A program made the position numbers and the translations under genes. Shown one piece after another: positions 9,003 through 19,537 of a DNA stretch of 64,000 nt. Position 1 is the stretch's first letter, and every line of letters starts with the position of its first letter. The DNA lies in the NCBI RefSeq assembly GCF_008244685.1, contig NZ_VTFT01000002.1, forward strand, positions 248,001-312,000, given 5' to 3'. Origin of the DNA: Luteimonas viscosa (GTDB lineage: Bacteria > Pseudomonadota > Gammaproteobacteria > Xanthomonadales > Xanthomonadaceae). The notes beneath the pieces were generated by a model that was not told where the DNA came from, searched no databases, and was given only the letters and a program-made list of their open reading frames with translations.

Positions 9003-11597
9003 ATGACCGATCTCGCGCAGGAAATCATCCCGGTCAACCTCGAAGACGAAATGCGTCGCAGCTACCTCGATTACGCCATGAGCGTGATCGTCGGCCGCGC
9101 GCTGCCCGACGTCCGCGATGGCCTCAAGCCCGTGCACCGTCGCGTGCTGCACGCGATGAACGAGCTGGGCGCGCACAGCAACAAGCCGTACTACAAGTCC
9201 GCGCGCATCGTCGGCGACGTGATCGGCAAATACCACCCGCACGGCGACCAGTCGGTGTACGACACCCTGGTGCGCATGGCGCAGCCGTTCTCGCTGCGCT
9301 ACCTGCTGGTCGACGGCCAGGGCAACTTCGGTTCGGTCGACGGCGACAGCGCCGCGGCGATGCGCTACACCGAGGCGCGCATGGCGCGTCTGACCCACGA
9401 GCTGATGGCCGACATCGACAAGGAAACCGTCGATTTCACCCCCAACTACGACGAGAAGGAACTCGAGCCGTCGGTGATGCCGACGCGCTTCCCGAACCTG
9501 CTGGTCAACGGCTCGGCCGGCATCGCGGTGGGCATGGCCACCAACATCCCGCCACACAACCTGGGCGAGGTGGTCGACGCGCTCATCGCGATGATCGACA
9601 ACCCCGACATCGACATCGACGGGTTGATGGAATACATCCCCGGGCCGGATTTCCCCACCGGCGGCATCATCAACGGCGTCGGCGGCATCCATCTGGCCTA
9701 CCGCACCGGCCGCGGCCGCGTGCGCATCCGCGCCAAGTGCGACGTCGAGGTGGCCGACAACGGCCGCGAGTCGATCATCGTCACCGAGATTCCCTACCAG
9801 GTGAACAAGGCGCGGCTGATCGAGAAGATCGCCGAGCTGGTGAAGGAGAAGAAGCTCGACGGCATCAGCGAGCTGCGCGACGAGTCCGACAAGGACGGCA
9901 TGCGCATCTACATCGAGATCAAGCGCGGCGACTCGGCCGAGGTGGTGCTCAACAACCTCTACGCGCAGACCCAGCTCGAATCGGTGTTCGGCATCAACAT
10001 GGTGGCGCTGGTCGACGGCCGCCCGCAGCTGCTCAACCTGCGGCAGATCCTCGAGGCCTTCGTCCGCCACCGCCGCGAGGTGGTCACGCGCCGGACGATC
10101 TTCGAACTGCGCAAGGCGCGCAACCGCGCCCACATCCTCGAAGGCCTGACGGTCGCGCTCGCCAACATCGACGAGATGATCGAGCTGATCAAGACCTCGG
10201 ACAATCCGCAGATCGCGCGCGAACGCATGCTCGCGCGGCTGTGGCAACCGGGGCTGGTCGGCGCCCTGCTCGGCGCGGCCGGCGCCGAGGCCTCGCGTCC
10301 GGAAGACCTGCCGGCGGGCGTCGGGCTGCTCGCGGACGGCTACCAGCTCACCGAGCAGCAGGCGCAGCAGATCCTGGAGATGCGCCTGCACCGCCTGACC
10401 GGGCTGGAGCAGGAGAAGCTGACCGAGGAATACCGCCAGTTGCTCGACGCCATCCGCGGCCTGATCGAGATCCTCGAGGACCCGGAAGTGCTGCTGGAGG
10501 TGATCCGCACCGAACTGCGCAATGTCAAGGAAGAGTTCGGCGACGCGCGCCGCAGCGAGATCCGCGCCAGCGAGGAGGACCTCGACATCCTCGACCTGAT
10601 CGCGCCGGAAGACGTGGTGGTCACGCTTTCGCATGCGGGCTACGCCAAGCGCCAGCCGGCCACCGCCTACCGCGCGCAGAAGCGCGGCGGACGCGGGCGC
10701 AACGCGGCATCGACCAAGGACGAGGATTTCATCGACCAGTTGTGGCTGGTCAACACCCACGACACGCTGCTCACGTTCACCAGTGCCGGGCGCGTGTTCT
10801 GGCTGCCGGTGCACCAGCTGCCCGACGCCGGGCCGAATGCGCGTGGCCGCCCGATCATCAACTGGATCGCGCTGGAAGAAGGCGAGAAGGTGCAGGCGGT
10901 GGTGCCGGTGCGCGAGTACGCGGCCGACAAGTTCGTGTTCTTCGCGACCCGCCACGGCACGGTGAAGAAGACGCCGCTGACCGAGTTCGCCTACCGGCTG
11001 GCGCGCGGCAAGATCGCGATCAACCTCGACGAGGGCGACGCGCTGGTGAATGCCGCGCTGACCGACGGCAGCCGCGACATCATGCTGTTCGCCAGCAACG
11101 GCAAGGCGGTGCGTTTCGACGAGGCGTCCGTGCGCGCCATGGGCCGTACCGCCACCGGCGTGCGCGGCATCCGCCTGGCCGAGGGCGAGGAAGTGCGCAG
11201 CCTGGTGGTGGTCGATGGCGCGGGCGACGTCCTCACCGCCAGCGAGCGCGGCTACGGCAAGCGCACCCCGCTCGGGGAATACCCGAAGAAGGGGCGCGGC
11301 ACCCAGGGCGTGATCGCGCTGCAGACCACGGCGCGCAACGGCAGGCTGGTGGGCGCGATCCAGCTGTCCGACCATCACGAGGTGCTGCTGATCTCCGACG
11401 GCGGCACCCTGGTGCGCACGCGCGCCAGCGAGATCTCCCAGGTCGGCCGCAATACCCAGGGCGTGACCCTGATCCGGCTGGCGGCGGACGAGAGCCTGCA
11501 GGCGATCGAGCGCGTCGATGCGTCGCTCGAGGAAGGCGAAGCCGTGGGGACGGCCGATGCCGTCCACGCTGCGGAGGACTTGCGGCCGGACGCGTGA
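9003..11597 (+). CDS. gyrA: DNA gyrase subunit A
   Basis: Breakage-reunion subunit of gyrase, which introduces negative supercoils with GyrB. The 864-residue protein has the winged-helix catalytic core with active-site Tyr122 (AAMRYTEAR), the coiled-coil tower, and a C-terminal beta-pinwheel with the GyrA box QKRGGRG (about 559-565), which distinguishes it from ParC. The quinolone-resistance region reads [10 protein letters not shown]: Gln is at position 83 where E. coli has Ser, while Asp87 is kept. The C-terminus is acidic ([19 protein letters not shown]), as in other gyrases. ATG 9003 gives the normal N-terminus [18 protein letters not shown]. Confidence 0.98.
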   Translation: MTDLAQEIIPVNLEDEMRRSYLDYAMSVIVGRALPDVRDGLKPVHRRVLHAMNELGAHSNKPYYKSARIVGDVIGKYHPHGDQSVYDTLVRMAQPFSLRYLLVDGQGNFGSVDGDSAAAMRYTEARMARLTHELMADIDKETVDFTPNYDEKELEPSVMPTRFPNLLVNGSAGIAVGMATNIPPHNLGEVVDALIAMIDNPDIDIDGLMEYIPGPDFPTGGIINGVGGIHLAYRTGRGRVRIRAKCDVEVADNGRESIIVTEIPYQVNKARLIEKIAELVKEKKLDGISELRDESDKDGMRIYIEIKRGDSAEVVLNNLYAQTQLESVFGINMVALVDGRPQLLNLRQILEAFVRHRREVVTRRTIFELRKARNRAHILEGLTVALANIDEMIELIKTSDNPQIARERMLARLWQPGLVGALLGAAGAEASRPEDLPAGVGLLADGYQLTEQQAQQILEMRLHRLTGLEQEKLTEEYRQLLDAIRGLIEILEDPEVLLEVIRTELRNVKEEFGDARRSEIRASEEDLDILDLIAPEDVVVTLSHAGYAKRQPATAYRAQKRGGRGRNAASTKDEDFIDQLWLVNTHDTLLTFTSAGRVFWLPVHQLPDAGPNARGRPIINWIALEEGEKVQAVVPVREYAADKFVFFATRHGTVKKTPLTEFAYRLARGKIAINLDEGDALVNAALTDGSRDIMLFASNGKAVRFDEASVRAMGRTATGVRGIRLAEGEEVRSLVVVDGAGDVLTASERGYGKRTPLGEYPKKGRGTQGVIALQTTARNGRLVGAIQLSDHHEVLLISDGGTLVRTRASEISQVGRNTQGVTLIRLAADESLQAIERVDASLEEGEAVGTADAVHAAEDLRPDA

Positions 11598-11945
11598 GTT
11601 GCATGGCAGGGCCTTCGCGCGTGGAGGCCCCGCCAGCCTGATCCCGCTCGGCGAGACCCGATCCGGTTCGTTTTGCATCGGGGCGGCGACGAGGCCCGCC
11701 GCGTTGCGGCCCGGTCACGCCTGCGCTTGTCCCCGGCGATCGCTGCGCTTCCGATTTCGAAGCCTGCGCGCCGGTCGCGCGTCGGCCGGGAGGAAAGGCG
11801 GCTTCCACCATCGGTGGGCAATGCCGCGCACCACCTCCCTGACCCCTGATCCACTCCCGCGCCGTTCTACGACTGCAGCGGGAACGGTGGCGCTTGCGGG
11901 CCGCCCTCTGTAATTTGGACGACAACGGATCCGGGGAACTCGACA
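11598..11945. other. gyrA-macroglobulin intergenic region
   Basis: A 348-base stretch with no supported gene. Just after gyrA, GGGCCT (11609-11614) and AGGCCC (11625-11630) can pair as a short stem, which may help end gyrA transcription, but no T run follows. The remainder shows no clear repeat. A promoter for the next gene should lie near its right end, yet I cannot point to convincing boxes. Confidence 0.35.
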
Positions 11946-14900
11946 GTGGAACGACCGATGCGTAACGGGAACTGGTTCGGCGCGATGTTGCTGGCCGTGG
12001 CCCTGATGGGGATCGCAGGCTGCAAGCGCGACGAGACCGGCCAGCTTCCGGCGGTCAGTGGGGAGGCGATCCGTGGCGAACGCGACGCGATCGAAGGCTT
12101 CGGCCTGGTCCGCGCCTGGCCGGACCAGTCGGAGGATGCGCTGGCCATCGCGCTGGAGTTCTCACGGCCGCTGGTCGGCACCCAGGACTTTGACAGGCTG
12201 GTCACCTTCGCCGAACCGGTCGCCGAGCCGAGCGGCTGGAGCCTGTCGGACGACGGCAAGGTCCTGCGCTATCCGCACGTCGAGGCCGACGCCCACTACA
12301 CCCTGCGCATCTCGGGCGAGCTGACCGCGGCCGACGGCAGCAGCCTCGGCCAGGACCGCGAGGAGAAGGTGTACACCGGTGAACTCGACCCGGTCGTGGG
12401 ATTCGCATCGCAGGGCAGCGTGCTGCCGGCGAAAGAGTCTCGCGGCCTGCCGGTGGTGTCGGTCAACGTCACCGAAGTCGACGTCGAGTTCCTGCGGGTG
12501 AAGGAGTCGTCGCTGCCGAAGTTCTTCGCCGAGTACCAGCGCGGCGGCCGCCGCGGCAGCTGGGAACTCGACAGCCGATGGGGCGACAAGGCGCCGATGT
12601 CGGATCTGGCCGAGCCGGTCTACGTCAACCGCTTCGTGCTCGGCGGCGAGCGCAACGAACGCGTGCTGACCTACCTGCCATTGCAGGACATCGCCGAGCT
12701 GCAGCAGCCGGGCCTGTACTTCGCGGTGATGAAGAAGGCCGGTTCGTTCCAGGACCAGTTCGAGACCGCTTTCTTCACGGTGAGCGACATCGGCCTGCAT
12801 GCGCGCGCCTACAAGGACAAGCTGTTCGTGCACACCGCATCGCTGCGCGACGGCAGCGCGCTGGCCAGTGCCGAGCTGCGGATCCTGGACGCTCGCGGCG
12901 AAACCATCTACAAGGCCGAAACCGATTCCCACGGCAATGCGCTGGTCGACTACACGCTCGACGCCGCGCACGTGCTGGTCGCCAGCCGCGGCAACGACGT
13001 GTCGATGCTGCCGTTCAACCAGCCGGCGCTGGACCTGTCCGAGTTCGCCGTGTCCGGCCGCGAGAACGCCTGGTTCGACGTGTTCGCCTGGTCGGGGCGC
13101 GACCTGTACCGGCCTGGCGAGACCGTGCGCGTGTCGGCGCTGCTGCGCGACAACGACGGCAAACCGGTGGTGGCGAAGGACGGCAAGGCGCAGACCCTGT
13201 TCGTGCGCCTCAAGCAGCCCGACGGCAAGACTTTCTTCGAAACCCGCCTGCAACCCGGCGCGCTCGGATACTTCGGCTTCGAGAAACAGGTGCCGGTGGA
13301 CGCGCCGACCGGTCGCTGGCAGGTCGAGTTCCGCACCGATCCCTCCAGCAGGGAGGCGGTGCAGGGCATGACCCTGCGGATCGAGGAATTCCTGCCCGAG
13401 CGGATGAAGCTCGACCTGGAATCGGCCGATGCCGTGCTCAGGCCCGGACAGCCGTTGAAGCTGCAGGCCATCGGCGCCTACCTGTACGGCGCGCCTGCCT
13501 CGGGCAACCGCTTCACCGCCAAGCTCGCGGTCGCTGTGGAACAGCATCCGGTCGAGGGCATGCCGGGCTGGTTCTTCGGCGATCCCACGATCGACCTGCC
13601 GAAGGAGGCGAAGGACGTCGTCGACGCGACGCTCGATGCACAGGGCCGCCTGACGCAGGACATCGCGCTGCCGGAAGAAGTGAAGGGGACCACGCCGGTT
13701 GCCGCGGTGGTGTCGGGCAGCCTGTACGAGACCGGTGGCCGCAGCGTCAACCGCACGCTCGAACGCGTGCTGTGGCCGGCCGACGCGCTCGTGGGCGTGC
13801 GCCCGCAGTTCGACGACAAGGACGGCGCGGATGCCAACGCAAACCCCGGGTTCGAACTGCTGCGCGTCGGCAGCGACGGCAAGCCGCGCCCGGGCAAGGG
13901 CCTGCAGGTGACCCTGGTGCGCGAGCACCGCGACTACCACTGGCGCCACGACGAGGACGGCGGCTGGGATTACGAGTACAGCAGTCGCTTCGAGAACGTC
14001 GAGACGCGCACGGTGGATGTCGGCGAGACCGCGATACGCCTCAATTTTCCGGTGGAGTGGGGCGAGTACCGCGTCGACGTGCTCGACCCGGCGACGAAGC
14101 TGGTCACGCGCTATCCGTTCCGTGCCGGCTGGGGCTGGGGCGACGAGAACCGTGGCCTCGACGCGCGCCCGGACAAGGTCAAGATCGCGCTCGACAGGAC
14201 CGGCTACCGCGCCGGCGACAAGCTCAAGGTGACCGTCACGCCGCCGCACGCCGGTCCGGGCCTGCTGATGGTGGAGAGCGACCGCATGCTGTACGTGCAG
14301 GCGATCGAGGCCAGGGCCGGTGCCAGCTTCGAGATTCCGGTGACGGCCGACTGGGAGCGCCACGACGTCTACGTCACCGCGCTGGTGTTCCGTGGCGGCA
14401 GTGCGGCCAGCAAGGTCACGCCGGCGCGCGCGGTGGGCGTGGCTCACGTGCCGATGGACCGCCGCGACCGCCGCATCGCCGTCGGCCTCAAGGCGCCGCA
14501 GCGGATGCGCCCGGAAGGCCCGATGCAGGTGGTGCTGAGCGCGCCGCAACTGGCGGGCAAGGAGGCCTACGCCACGGTGTCCGCGGTCGATGTCGGCATC
14601 CTCAACATCACGCGCTATCCGGTGCCCGACGCGCGTCGCCACTTCTTCGCGCAGCGCCGGCTCGGCGTCGATGCCCGGGACATCTACGGCCGCGTGATCG
14701 AGAGCCACGAGGGCGGGACCGCGCGGCTGCGCTTCGGCGGCGACATGGCGCTGGCGGCGCTGCCCCAGGCCAGGCGGCCGACCGCTCGGGTGCAGACGGT
14801 CGACCTGTTCGCAGGCCCGGTCAGGCTCGACGCGCAGGGCAACGCGAAACTCACGCTGCAGGTGCCGGACTTCAACGGCACGCTGCGGGTGTCGGCCCTG

Positions 14901-16862
14901 GTGTACTCCGCGGACAGCTACGGCAGCCGCGACGTCGAGACGATCTCGCGCGCGCCGATCGTGGCCGAGGCGAGCATGCCGCGGGTGATGGCGCCGGGCG
15001 ACCGCGCCACGGTCACGCTGGATCTCACCAATTTCACCGGCAAGGCCGGGGATTTCGACGTCCGCGTGGACGGCGTCGGCCCGGTGTCGATCGCCGAGGG
15101 CGTGCGCAAGGCGAAGCTCGCGGTCGACGGCAAGTCGACGCTCAGCTTCCCGCTGTCCGCGAACACGGGGTACACGGTGGCCAAGGTGCGCGTGCGGGTG
15201 GACGGCAACGGCTTCAAGGTCGACCGCAGTTACGACCTGCCGGTGCGCCCGGCGTGGCCGTCCGTGCTGCGTTCGAGCACCCGGGTGCTGCAGTCGCCGG
15301 TACCGGTGACGCTCGACGGTTCACTGGCGAGCGGGCTGATGCCGGGCTCGGTGGTGGCGCAGTTCACGGTCAGCGCGCTGCCGCCCATACCGTTCGCCAG
15401 CGCGATCCGCGGCGCGCTCGGCTACCCCTACGGTTGCGCCGAGCAGACCACCAGCAAGGGTTACGCGGCCTTGCTGCTGGACGAACCGACCGCGAAGATG
15501 CTGGGCATCGCCGACGTCGACGCCGGCAAGCGCCGGCAGTACGTGGAAGGCGCGTTCGGCCGGCTGGCGTCGATGCAGATCGGCTCGGGGCATTTCTCGA
15601 TGTGGGGCGACGACGGCTACGTCAACCCGGGCCTGACGCCGTACATCGTCGAATTCCTGCTCGACGCGCGCGACGCAGGCTTCAACGTGCCCGAGGCGGT
15701 GTTGCAGAAGGCGCTGGAACGGCTCAACGAGGATCTGCTGGCAGGTGGCAACCAGTTCTACGGTCGCGACCACCGTTCGCACCTGCGCTTCGCCTACCAG
15801 GCCTACGCCGGCTACGTGCTCGCGCGCGTCAACCGTGCGCCGCTGGGCACGCTGCGCGCGCTGTACGACAACGATCGCGGCAACACGCTGACCGCATTGC
15901 CGCTGGTGCACCTGGGCCTGGCATTGTCGCTGCAGGGCGACAAGGTGCGCGGCCAGAAGGCGCTAGAGGGCGCGTTCGCGTTCAAGGGCGACCGGCCGGG
16001 CTACCTCTGGGACTACGGCAGCCCGCTGCGCGACCAGGCTCTGATGGTGGCGCTGACCCGCGAACGCGGGCAGGTGCGCGCCGCGTACGACGCCAGGGCG
16101 ATCGAGGTCGGCCGCGAGCTGGACGTGCGTCGCAACCGCGGCTGGCTGTACCTGAGCACTCAGGAGCAGATCGCGCTGGCGAGGCTGGGCAAGGCGCTGG
16201 CGTCGGCCCAGGGCAAGCAGGTGTCCGGCACGCTGGTGGAAGGCGGCGTGAGCCAGCCGGTGCCGGCGGCACGCGTGGTCGGACGCGCCTACGATTCGGA
16301 GACGCTGGCCAAGGGCGTGCGCTTCGACCCGGAAGGCGAGCCCCCGTTGTTCGTCAGCATCGACGTGGCCGGTGTGCCGACCACGGCGCCGGCGGTCGAT
16401 GCCAGCCGGATCAAGGTCGAACGCGCGCTGTACACCACCGAAGGCAAGCCGTGGACGCCGGCGCCGCTGAAGGAGGGCGAGGCGCTGATCGTCGCGCTGT
16501 CGATCACCAGCGACGTGGCGATGCCCGACGCGTTGCTGACCGATCTGCTGCCGGCCGGGCTGGAGATCGAGAACTTCAACCTCGGCGATGCGAAGCAGTG
16601 GGCGGACGTGGTGGTCGCGGGCATCGGGATCAACGACCGGTCCGATGCCGCCGACGTCGAATACGAGGAGTTCCGCGACGACCGTTACGTCGCCGCACTC
16701 GACCTCGATCCGGGCCGCGCGGCGCGGGTGTTCTATCTGGTCCGCGCGGTGACGCCGGGCACGTATACGGTGCCGCCGCCGATGGCGGAGGACATGTACC
16801 GGCCGGAGATCCGCGGGGTGGGAAGGGCGGTGCCGGGGACGATCACGGTGGTGCAGCCGTGA
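11946..16862 (+). CDS. yfhM: Bacterial alpha-2-macroglobulin lipoprotein
   Basis: A very large (1638-residue) predicted inner-membrane-anchored periplasmic lipoprotein of the alpha-2-macroglobulin family, which traps attacking proteases. The signal ends in lipobox GIAGC (Cys26 counted from GTG). Strings of beta-sandwich MG domains follow, with the MG2/A2M signatures (for example FDVFAWSGRDLYRPGETVRV), and a thioester site GCAEQ with Cys1164 in YPYGCAEQTTSKGY. The alpha-helical thioester domain and a C-terminal receptor-like domain come after it. Start is GTG 11946, with GGGG at 11933-11936 upstream; ATG 11958 is an alternative and also keeps the signal. It lies directly before pbpC, the same pairing as E. 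coli yfhM-pbpC. Confidence 0.93.
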   Translation: MERPMRNGNWFGAMLLAVALMGIAGCKRDETGQLPAVSGEAIRGERDAIEGFGLVRAWPDQSEDALAIALEFSRPLVGTQDFDRLVTFAEPVAEPSGWSLSDDGKVLRYPHVEADAHYTLRISGELTAADGSSLGQDREEKVYTGELDPVVGFASQGSVLPAKESRGLPVVSVNVTEVDVEFLRVKESSLPKFFAEYQRGGRRGSWELDSRWGDKAPMSDLAEPVYVNRFVLGGERNERVLTYLPLQDIAELQQPGLYFAVMKKAGSFQDQFETAFFTVSDIGLHARAYKDKLFVHTASLRDGSALASAELRILDARGETIYKAETDSHGNALVDYTLDAAHVLVASRGNDVSMLPFNQPALDLSEFAVSGRENAWFDVFAWSGRDLYRPGETVRVSALLRDNDGKPVVAKDGKAQTLFVRLKQPDGKTFFETRLQPGALGYFGFEKQVPVDAPTGRWQVEFRTDPSSREAVQGMTLRIEEFLPERMKLDLESADAVLRPGQPLKLQAIGAYLYGAPASGNRFTAKLAVAVEQHPVEGMPGWFFGDPTIDLPKEAKDVVDATLDAQGRLTQDIALPEEVKGTTPVAAVVSGSLYETGGRSVNRTLERVLWPADALVGVRPQFDDKDGADANANPGFELLRVGSDGKPRPGKGLQVTLVREHRDYHWRHDEDGGWDYEYSSRFENVETRTVDVGETAIRLNFPVEWGEYRVDVLDPATKLVTRYPFRAGWGWGDENRGLDARPDKVKIALDRTGYRAGDKLKVTVTPPHAGPGLLMVESDRMLYVQAIEARAGASFEIPVTADWERHDVYVTALVFRGGSAASKVTPARAVGVAHVPMDRRDRRIAVGLKAPQRMRPEGPMQVVLSAPQLAGKEAYATVSAVDVGILNITRYPVPDARRHFFAQRRLGVDARDIYGRVIESHEGGTARLRFGGDMALAALPQARRPTARVQTVDLFAGPVRLDAQGNAKLTLQVPDFNGTLRVSALVYSADSYGSRDVETISRAPIVAEASMPRVMAPGDRATVTLDLTNFTGKAGDFDVRVDGVGPVSIAEGVRKAKLAVDGKSTLSFPLSANTGYTVAKVRVRVDGNGFKVDRSYDLPVRPAWPSVLRSSTRVLQSPVPVTLDGSLASGLMPGSVVAQFTVSALPPIPFASAIRGALGYPYGCAEQTTSKGYAALLLDEPTAKMLGIADVDAGKRRQYVEGAFGRLASMQIGSGHFSMWGDDGYVNPGLTPYIVEFLLDARDAGFNVPEAVLQKALERLNEDLLAGGNQFYGRDHRSHLRFAYQAYAGYVLARVNRAPLGTLRALYDNDRGNTLTALPLVHLGLALSLQGDKVRGQKALEGAFAFKGDRPGYLWDYGSPLRDQALMVALTRERGQVRAAYDARAIEVGRELDVRRNRGWLYLSTQEQIALARLGKALASAQGKQVSGTLVEGGVSQPVPAARVVGRAYDSETLAKGVRFDPEGEPPLFVSIDVAGVPTTAPAVDASRIKVERALYTTEGKPWTPAPLKEGEALIVALSITSDVAMPDALLTDLLPAGLEIENFNLGDAKQWADVVVAGIGINDRSDAADVEYEEFRDDRYVAALDLDPGRAARVFYLVRAVTPGTYTVPPPMAEDMYRPEIRGVGRAVPGTITVVQP

Positions 16863-16977
16863 GCGGCCGAGATTCGGAACTCGTGATCGGCAATTCGGCG
16901 CGTTCCGGGAAGCAGCGGGTCCCGCCTGCGCTGGCGTCGCCGCGCAGGCGATCTCCATTCGGGTTTTCTGCCGGGCG

Positions 16978-19377
16978 ATGTCCCTGACATCACGGGCTTC
17001 CGGTGCGCAGCAGGCTGGCGCGTCCCGTTGGCGTCGCGGGTTGCCCTGGCTGCGCTGGGGGATGGTCGCGGTGCTGGCGTCGCTGCTCGCGCTCGACCTC
17101 GCGTTTCCGCCGCAGCTGCCGCTCGCGCGCGATACCAGCACCCTCGTGGTCGCCGCCGACGGCACTCCCTTGCGCGCGTTCGCCGATGGCGACGGCGTGT
17201 GGCGCCATCCGGCGACGCCGGAGGGTGTGTCGCCGTTGTACCTCGAGGCCTTGCTCGGCTACGAGGACCGCTGGTTCCGCAGTCACCCCGGAGTGAATCC
17301 GTTCGCCATGCTGCGCGCGGCGTGGCAGTGGGCGAGTGGCGACGGCATCGTCTCGGGCGGGTCAACACTGACCATGCAGGTCGCGCGCATCCTCGATCGC
17401 GACCCCGGTGCGTCCACGCGCACGCTGCACGGCAAGGCGCTGCAGGTGCTGCGCGCGCTGCAGCTCGAGGCGCACCTGTCGAAGGACGAGATCCTGTCGC
17501 TGTACCTGGAGCGCGCACCGTTCGGTGGCACCATCGAGGGCGTGGAAGCGGCGAGTTGGGCCTACCTGGGCAAGCCGGCGGCGCGCCTGTCGCATGCGGA
17601 AGCCGCGCTGCTCGCGGTGCTGCCGCAGGCGCCGAGCCGGCTGCGGCCGGATCGTCATCCCGACGTGGCGCGCGCTGCGCGCGACAAGGTGCTCGGGCGC
17701 ATGGCCACCCTGGGCGTGTGGACGCAGGCGCAGGTGGACGACGCGATGATCGAGACCGTGGTGTCGCGGCGGCTGCGCCCGCCGATGTCCGCGCCCCTGC
17801 TGGCGCAGCGCCTGCGCGCCGCGCAGCCGCGCCGTGCGCGCATCGTCTCGACCCTGGATGCCGACCTGCAGCGCACGCTGGAGGATCGCGTGGCCGCCTA
17901 TTTCTCCGGCCTGCCCGAACGCACGTCGGCCGCGCTGCTGGTGGTTGACAACGCGACGATGGAAGCGCGCGCCTACGTCGGCTCGCTCGACCTGCACGAC
18001 CGCGCGCGCCTGGGCCATGTCGACATGGTGCGGGCCTGGCGCTCGCCGGGTTCGACGCTCAAGCCGTTCCTGTACGGCATGGCGCTCGACGACGGCCTGG
18101 TCCACTCCGAGAGCCTGCTGGTCGACGCGCCGCAGTCGTTCGGCGGTTACCGACCGGGCAACTTCGATGCCGCTTTCAACGGGCCGGTCGGGGTCGCGAC
18201 CGCGCTGCGGCTCTCGCTCAACGTGCCGGCGGTGGACCTGCTCGCCCGGGTCGGTCCCGCGCGCTTCGCCGCACGCCTGGACAACGCCGGCATCTCGCTG
18301 AAGTTCCCGCGCGGCGCGACGCCGAATCTGACGCTGATCCTCGGCGGCACCGGCGCCCGGCTGGAGGACCTGGTGGGGGCGCACGCCGCGCTGCATCGCG
18401 ACGGCATCGCGGGCCGCGTGCGCTACTCGCCGGAGGATCCGCGGATCGACCGCCGGCTGCTCTCGCCCGGCGCGGCGTGGATCGTGCGCGAGATCCTCGA
18501 GTCGAACCTGCGACCTGGCGAGCGCGAGGGCATGTTCGATGCCGGGCGCCGGCCGCGGGTCTCCTGGAAGACCGGCACCAGCTACGGATTCCGCGATGCC
18601 TGGGCGATCGGCGGCACGCGGCGGCATACCGTCGGCGTCTGGGTCGGTCGGCCCGACGGCACGCCGCTTCCCGGCCAGTACGGTGCGATCACCGCGCTGC
18701 CGCTGCTGTTCGAAGTGGTCGACAGTCTGCCGCGCGCGCCCGGCGGCGACGCGCCCGCGCCGCCGCCGGCGGAGGTTTCGCGGCAGGCGGTGTGCTGGCC
18801 GCTCGGTACCGCGGCCGATGCGCAGCCGCCTGCCTTGTGCCAGCGCCGCTTCGATGCCTGGGTGCTCGGCGGTGCGATCCCGCCGACCTTCGCCGAGCGC
18901 GACGCACGCTCGTGGAGCGCCGGGCTGGAACGCTTCGACGTGGACGCGGGCACAGGCCTGCGCCTGTCCGCCGACTGCAGCCGTCCGCATGTGCCGAAGG
19001 CGACCGCGATCGCCCGCTGGCCGGCGCTGGCCTCGCCTTGGTTGCCCGTCTCGACGCGGCGGGCTTCGCGACCACCGCCGCTGTCGCCGGACTGCGCCGA
19101 CGACGGACGCGATGCGGCCGGCGAGTTGCGCATCGAGGGCCTCGTCGACGGTGCGACCCTGGCCAGGGCGCCAGGCAGCGAGCGCGGCATCCGCCTGTCG
19201 CTGCGTGCGATCGGTTCCGACGCGCCGGTGCAGTGGCTGCTCGACGGGCGATGGATCGGCCAGACGCGCGGCGGCAACGCGTTCCAGCACACCTTCGAGC
19301 GGCCCGGCGCGCAGCGACTCACCGCGCTCGCCGACAGTGGCGCCTGGGCATCGGTGGAATTCCGCGTGCTGCGCTGA
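16978..19377 (+). CDS. pbpC: Penicillin-binding protein 1C
   Basis: Class A PBP of 799 residues that polymerises and cross-links peptidoglycan. A membrane anchor (about residues 22-44, LPWLRWGMVAVLASLLALDL) precedes a GT51 transglycosylase domain (catalytic Glu96 in GYEDRWF, then GGSTLTMQVAR). A transpeptidase domain follows with SxxK S359-T-L-K362, SLN, and KTGTS at about 531. A C-terminal PBP1C domain (BiPBP_C, ~700-799) ends the protein. The neighbour upstream is the alpha-2-macroglobulin gene; the two are thought to act together when the outer membrane is breached (family knowledge). ATG 16978 is 115 bases after that gene. Confidence 0.95.
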   Translation: MSLTSRASGAQQAGASRWRRGLPWLRWGMVAVLASLLALDLAFPPQLPLARDTSTLVVAADGTPLRAFADGDGVWRHPATPEGVSPLYLEALLGYEDRWFRSHPGVNPFAMLRAAWQWASGDGIVSGGSTLTMQVARILDRDPGASTRTLHGKALQVLRALQLEAHLSKDEILSLYLERAPFGGTIEGVEAASWAYLGKPAARLSHAEAALLAVLPQAPSRLRPDRHPDVARAARDKVLGRMATLGVWTQAQVDDAMIETVVSRRLRPPMSAPLLAQRLRAAQPRRARIVSTLDADLQRTLEDRVAAYFSGLPERTSAALLVVDNATMEARAYVGSLDLHDRARLGHVDMVRAWRSPGSTLKPFLYGMALDDGLVHSESLLVDAPQSFGGYRPGNFDAAFNGPVGVATALRLSLNVPAVDLLARVGPARFAARLDNAGISLKFPRGATPNLTLILGGTGARLEDLVGAHAALHRDGIAGRVRYSPEDPRIDRRLLSPGAAWIVREILESNLRPGEREGMFDAGRRPRVSWKTGTSYGFRDAWAIGGTRRHTVGVWVGRPDGTPLPGQYGAITALPLLFEVVDSLPRAPGGDAPAPPPAEVSRQAVCWPLGTAADAQPPALCQRRFDAWVLGGAIPPTFAERDARSWSAGLERFDVDAGTGLRLSADCSRPHVPKATAIARWPALASPWLPVSTRRASRPPPLSPDCADDGRDAAGELRIEGLVDGATLARAPGSERGIRLSLRAIGSDAPVQWLLDGRWIGQTRGGNAFQHTFERPGAQRLTALADSGAWASVEFRVLR

Positions 19378-19537
19378 GCCGATTGCCGGTGGGTCGTCGA
19401 CCGCGACGGCGCGCAGGCGAAGACGCCGCACGTCGTGCCCCGGGCATCGTGACGGTCGGCCTGCGGCGCCGCGCACGCGACAGGCGCAATGTGGGGAAGG
19501 GATACGCGCACATCGCGCCGCCGCTGGCGCGCCTCCT

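Noticed and set aside
8661..11678. A 1005-codon open frame antisense to gyrA
   Set aside because: It lies opposite a certain gyrA in a GC-rich genome, where the reverse frame of strongly biased codons stays open. No recognisable domains, only repetitive Arg/Val/Leu/His/Ala text.
12162..14708. An 848-codon open frame opposite the macroglobulin gene
   Set aside because: Shadow of a certain gene with strong motifs (lipobox, GCAEQ); the antisense product is low in information.
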